Source: Bacillus massilioanorexius
GTDB lineage: Bacteria; Bacillota; Bacilli; Bacillales; DSM-1321
Reading direction: 5' to 3'
DNA length: 17,644 bases
Assembly: GCF_902374955.1 (NCBI RefSeq)
Contig: NZ_CABKRX010000037.1
Location: 1 to 17,644, forward strand
Under the pieces are notes generated by a model, which worked only from the letters and a program-made list of their open reading frames with translations, ran no database searches and had not been told where the DNA came from. Of this stretch, positions 15,494-17,644 are shown in pieces. The position numbers and the translations under genes were made by a program. Position 1 is the stretch's first letter, and the number at the start of each line of letters is the position of its first letter.

Positions 15494-15687
15494 TGGAGGA
15501 TGAACAGTGGCATTCGATTTGTTAGAAGGTTTTTTTCGAATAGATAGTTGTTGTTATATAAGTTCGATAGATAACATTAGTCGATAAAAAATGGGTGAAT
15601 GAGGGAGCATCCTAGTGCGGTAATTGTTGAATGCCAATAAAATTTGCCTTTAGGAAAAAGCTTATAAACAAGGAGAGGTATTAATAA
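15494..15687. other. Short intergenic region before the acetyltransferase gene
   Basis: A GTG-started 26-codon frame at 15507-15587 follows GGAGG but resembles nothing I know and is probably fortuitous. No clear promoter boxes were found. Confidence 0.35.
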
Positions 15688-16698
15688 ATGAATAATTATC
15701 GTCTAATCAGTGACTATAAGGACCATGATGTTTATAGGGAAAGCTTTAATGAATTAGCTAAATTGGTTTTTGGGCTTGATTTTAAAAAATGGTATGGAAA
15801 AGGGTGTTGGAACGATAATTATATTTGTTACTCATATGTTGATGGGAACCAGATAATTGCAAATGCTTCTATAAATAAAATGAAGATTGTTTCTAATGAT
15901 AGGGAATATAAAGCGATTCAAGTCGGGACGGTAATGACTCATCCAAAATATCGAAATCAAGGCTTATCAACGAACTTGATGAACCACATTATAGATCAAT
16001 ATGAAAAAGAGTACGATTTTATCTATTTATTTGCCAATAAGACTGTACTAGATTTTTATCCTAAATTTAAATTTACTAAAGTACAAGAAAGTAGCTTTTC
16101 TATGGATATTACTAAACTGAAAAAACAAAACACAACGGGTAGTTATATACGTAAGTTGGATATTAATAATAAGGATGATTTTCGTTTAATGAATCGCTTA
16201 GCTAAGGAGAGAATACCGATATCATCATTACTGGGAGTGAAAGATAACCGACATCTTTTAATGTTTTATTTTATCGTAGTATTTAGTAACGCTATTTATT
16301 ATCTTGAAGAAGAAGATGTCATTATTATGTGTGAAGAAGAGAATCAACATCTGCATATATACGATATCATTAGTAAAAACAAAGTGGAATTTGATTTGGT
16401 ATTGAACCATTTGATTTCAGATGAGACGAAAATGTTTCATTTCTACTTTACTCCAGATTTGGAAAATTCTTATTTTCGCAAAGAGTTTATAACAGAAAGT
16501 GAAGATACTTTATTTGTTACTATTGCTATTACAATAAATGATATAAGCAAAACGAAAGAGGTATACGATAAACTACAAGATGGTGGTGAAATTCTAATGC
16601 CACTACAAGAGACTTTTTGGAGTGCATCCTATGGTCAAGTATTAGATAAATTTGGTGTAACTTGGCAAATATCAACACAATTTGACGCTCATCAATAA
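15688..16698 (+). CDS. GNAT acetyltransferase fused to the C-terminal part of a PhnB-like VOC protein
   Basis: Residues 1 to about 277 are a GNAT-family N-acetyltransferase with an additional C-terminal domain. The acetyl-CoA region is VGTVMTHPKYRNQGLSTNLM (about 79-98), followed by FIYLFANKTVLDFYPKFKF. From residue 278 (nucleotide 16519) the sequence abruptly becomes the last strand-helix-strand unit of a PhnB/glyoxalase-like protein: TIAITINDISKTKEVYDKL, GGEILMPLQETFWSASYG, DKFGVTWQIST. The front half of the VOC protein is missing, so that part cannot form a complete VOC fold. An in-frame deletion joining two neighbouring genes is the simplest origin. The ATG is preceded by AAGGAGAGG. GNAT activity may survive; its substrate is unknown. 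Confidence 0.8.
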   Translation: MNNYRLISDYKDHDVYRESFNELAKLVFGLDFKKWYGKGCWNDNYICYSYVDGNQIIANASINKMKIVSNDREYKAIQVGTVMTHPKYRNQGLSTNLMNHIIDQYEKEYDFIYLFANKTVLDFYPKFKFTKVQESSFSMDITKLKKQNTTGSYIRKLDINNKDDFRLMNRLAKERIPISSLLGVKDNRHLLMFYFIVVFSNAIYYLEEEDVIIMCEEENQHLHIYDIISKNKVEFDLVLNHLISDETKMFHFYFTPDLENSYFRKEFITESEDTLFVTIAITINDISKTKEVYDKLQDGGEILMPLQETFWSASYGQVLDKFGVTWQISTQFDAHQ

Positions 16699-16904
16699 GC
16701 TAGCCTATTGGTCAATACTTTTGGACTGACAAAAGCGATTTTTATCACTTTTCAGAGGCCCTTATGCTTTATCCATTTTTTATGGGCTGTTTGCTGTAGA
16801 GGGTATTTTCACTTTCTAAAAAAGATGTGTTACGCGCTTTGTCCTGTGCATCGTTTTATTGTATTTTTTAGTTGAGATAAGGATAGTAGATTTACTTAAA
16901 ATAT
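16699..16904. other. Intergenic region, no gene seen
   Basis: The stretch holds a weak hairpin (AAAAGCGAT at 16731-16739 against ATCACTTTT at 16744-16752, one mismatch, no T run) and otherwise nothing I can support. Confidence 0.4.
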
Positions 16905-16909
16905 AAGAA

Positions 16910-16954
16910 GATGTCCATCGAATTTTTTCTTTTTGGACATCCTCTTTTTATTTT
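16910..16954 (+). terminator. Intrinsic terminator downstream of the fused GNAT gene
   Basis: GATGTCC (16910-16916) pairs with GGACATC (16935-16941). The stem can extend through AGA/TCT past one mismatch, and CTCTTTTTATTTT follows. It lies about 210 bases after the stop codon. Confidence 0.7.
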
Positions 16955-17059
16955 GTAGGAATGTGAATCAAACAAGAAGTGATATGAAGTGAAACAGCAT
17001 ATCATTTATAATAGTATTACAGTATTTAACCAATCAGAATGAATTAGGGAGGTGATTAA

Positions 17060-17143
17060 ATGGTAAAGAATAACAGAATACCTGATACTAAAGCGTCTCA
17101 TGCAAAGCCTAGAATTAGAAAGGCGATACTTTGTATGGGGTAG
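17060..17143 (+). CDS. Possible 27-residue leader peptide
   Basis: ATG 17060 is preceded by a very good Shine-Dalgarno, AGGGAGGTGA, seven bases away. The frame encodes MVKNNRIPDTKASHAKPR and a short end, finishing at TAG 17141. It is basic and resembles no family I know. Its second half lies in the left arm and loop of a long hairpin (17101-17189), and the next gene is a small DNA-binding protein. It could be a leader peptide whose translation alters that hairpin, or the surviving start of a larger lost gene. Coding status is uncertain. Confidence 0.4.
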   Translation: MVKNNRIPDTKASHAKPRIRKAILCMG

Positions 17144-17189
17144 AATGACTAATCGCCAAAGTATGCTTTTCTGATAAAGAGGCTTTGCA
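17101..17189. repeat. Long imperfect hairpin with alternative pairings
   Basis: TGCAAAGCCT (17101-17110) pairs perfectly with AGGCTTTGCA (17180-17189). After a 7x7 internal loop, AGAAAGGC-G-ATACTTTG (17118-17133) pairs with CAAAGTAT-GCTTTTCT (17157-17172) over 16 bp with one bulged G and one G-T pair. A competing pairing joins GGCGAT (17122-17127) to ATCGCC (17152-17157). TTATTTTTT follows three bases after the right arm, so it may also terminate transcription weakly. Confidence 0.65.
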
Positions 17190-17229
17190 CCTTATTTTTT
17201 CAAACATAAAGAATAAGGAGGCAGCAGAA

Positions 17230-17493
17230 ATGGCTTATATTAAAGCAAATGCTATTTTGCCTGAGAAGCTGATATCAGAAATTCAAAAGTATGTTCAAGG
17301 AGAAACCATTTATATTCCTAAAACTAAAACAACCCATCAAAAATGGGGAGTACGTTCAGGAACTAGAAAGATGATTGATGAGAGAAATTTAGCTATTAAA
17401 ATGGCTTTTGAAAAGAATAGAACAATTGAACAATTAGCGGATGATTACCATCTATCTATCGAAACAATCAAAAAAATAGTTTACTCTAAATAA
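17230..17493 (+). CDS. Small helix-turn-helix protein, CD3324-like
   Basis: The 87-residue protein has an N-terminal segment ANAILPEKLISEIQKYVQGE, then IYIPKT and KWGVRSGTRKMIDERN, and a C-terminal helix-turn-helix (RTIEQLADDYHLSIETIKKIVYS). The order matches the CD3324 family of small Firmicute proteins, related to Mor-type regulators. Its targets are unknown. I place the start at ATG 17230 because AAGGAGG lies eight bases upstream. The frame extends to a TTG at 17185, but that codon sits in the right arm of the long hairpin and has no ribosome binding site. The protein may regulate its own leader region. Confidence 0.7.
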   Translation: MAYIKANAILPEKLISEIQKYVQGETIYIPKTKTTHQKWGVRSGTRKMIDERNLAIKMAFEKNRTIEQLADDYHLSIETIKKIVYSK

Positions 17494-17504
17494 AGAAACA
17501 AAAA

Positions 17505-17544
17505 GCACTGGAAAAGGGAAATCAGTGCCTCAGACTGCAGGCAC
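17505..17544. repeat. Two overlapping short hairpins
   Basis: GCACTG (17505-17510) pairs with CAGTGC (17523-17528), while GTGCCT (17525-17530) pairs with AGGCAC (17539-17544). The two hairpins share 17525-17528 and exclude each other. No T run follows either one, so a simple terminator role is not supported. Confidence 0.5.
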
Positions 17545-17592
17545 AACAGACTTATTAAAAAGGCTCTATTCGTAATCATTGTTGCTAACGGC

Positions 17593-17631
17593 TTAATAAG
17601 GGAGACAGTTTTTTGCCGTCTCCCCTATTAA
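17593..17631. repeat. Strong hairpin at the window end
   Basis: TTAATA-A-GGGAGAC (17593-17606) pairs with GTCTCCC-C-TATTAA (17618-17631): 13 base pairs with a single A-C mismatch and a T-rich loop. It may be a bidirectional terminator. Together with the CTAACGCACCCG that closes the window it may instead belong to an insertion-sequence end or repeat that continues outside; the window is too short to decide. Confidence 0.55.
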
Positions 17632-17644
17632 ACTAACGCACCCG

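Noticed and set aside
15507..15587. GTG-started 26-codon frame after GGAGG
   Set aside because: The Shine-Dalgarno is acceptable, but the frame is short and lies just behind a terminator with no promoter, family match or conserved feature.

Overview
The window looks like chromosomal DNA of a low-GC, spore-forming Firmicute of the Bacillaceae. The grounds are A/T-rich codon use, strong AGGAGG-type ribosome binding sites, frequent GTG/TTG starts, U-tailed intrinsic terminators, and homologues of typical Bacillus genes (SpeA/SpeE/SpeB, YwaC, a YhjR-like spore ferritin, MneP/MneS-like CDF). I cannot name the species.

Positions 266-7186 form a polyamine transcription unit. An extended -10 sigma-A promoter (266-294) starts a leader of about 470 nt. 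The leader is rich in hairpins and competing pairings and ends in a strong intrinsic terminator (701-744) just before the ribosome binding site of the first gene. Six tightly packed genes follow: speD (E. coli-like AdoMet decarboxylase), speA (arginine decarboxylase), speE (spermidine synthase), speB (agmatinase), a carboxynorspermidine/carboxyspermidine dehydrogenase, and nspC (carboxynorspermidine/carboxyspermidine decarboxylase). A terminator at 7128-7186 ends the unit. SpeA and SpeB make putrescine. SpeD and SpeE then make spermidine from decarboxylated AdoMet, while the last two genes can make the same or a related triamine from aspartate semialdehyde. Two independent aminopropylation routes in one operon, behind an attenuator-like leader, are the most striking feature of the window.

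Positions 7187-10523 hold a YhjR-like ferritin gene with a candidate sigma-K promoter, an MFS transporter on the minus strand, and a divergent CDF cation exporter with a manganese-type metal site. Each is bounded by clear terminators or a divergent promoter region. A small lipoprotein gene (10844-11263) follows.

Positions 11331-13804 carry a degenerate Bacillaceae intergenic repeat, a good sigma-54 promoter candidate with an upstream palindrome and an Fnr/Crp-like box, an orphan TorD/NarJ-type chaperone, and a D-cysteine desulfhydrase-like PLP enzyme.

Positions 13944-17644 look more rearranged. They contain a wrecked MarR-family regulator, an intact small alarmone synthetase (YwaC/RelP type), a GNAT acetyltransferase whose C-terminus has been replaced by the tail of a PhnB-like VOC protein, a long imperfect hairpin preceded by a well-initiated 27-codon reading frame, and a small CD3324-like DNA-binding protein. 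The window ends in hairpins that may belong to a repeat or mobile element continuing outside it.
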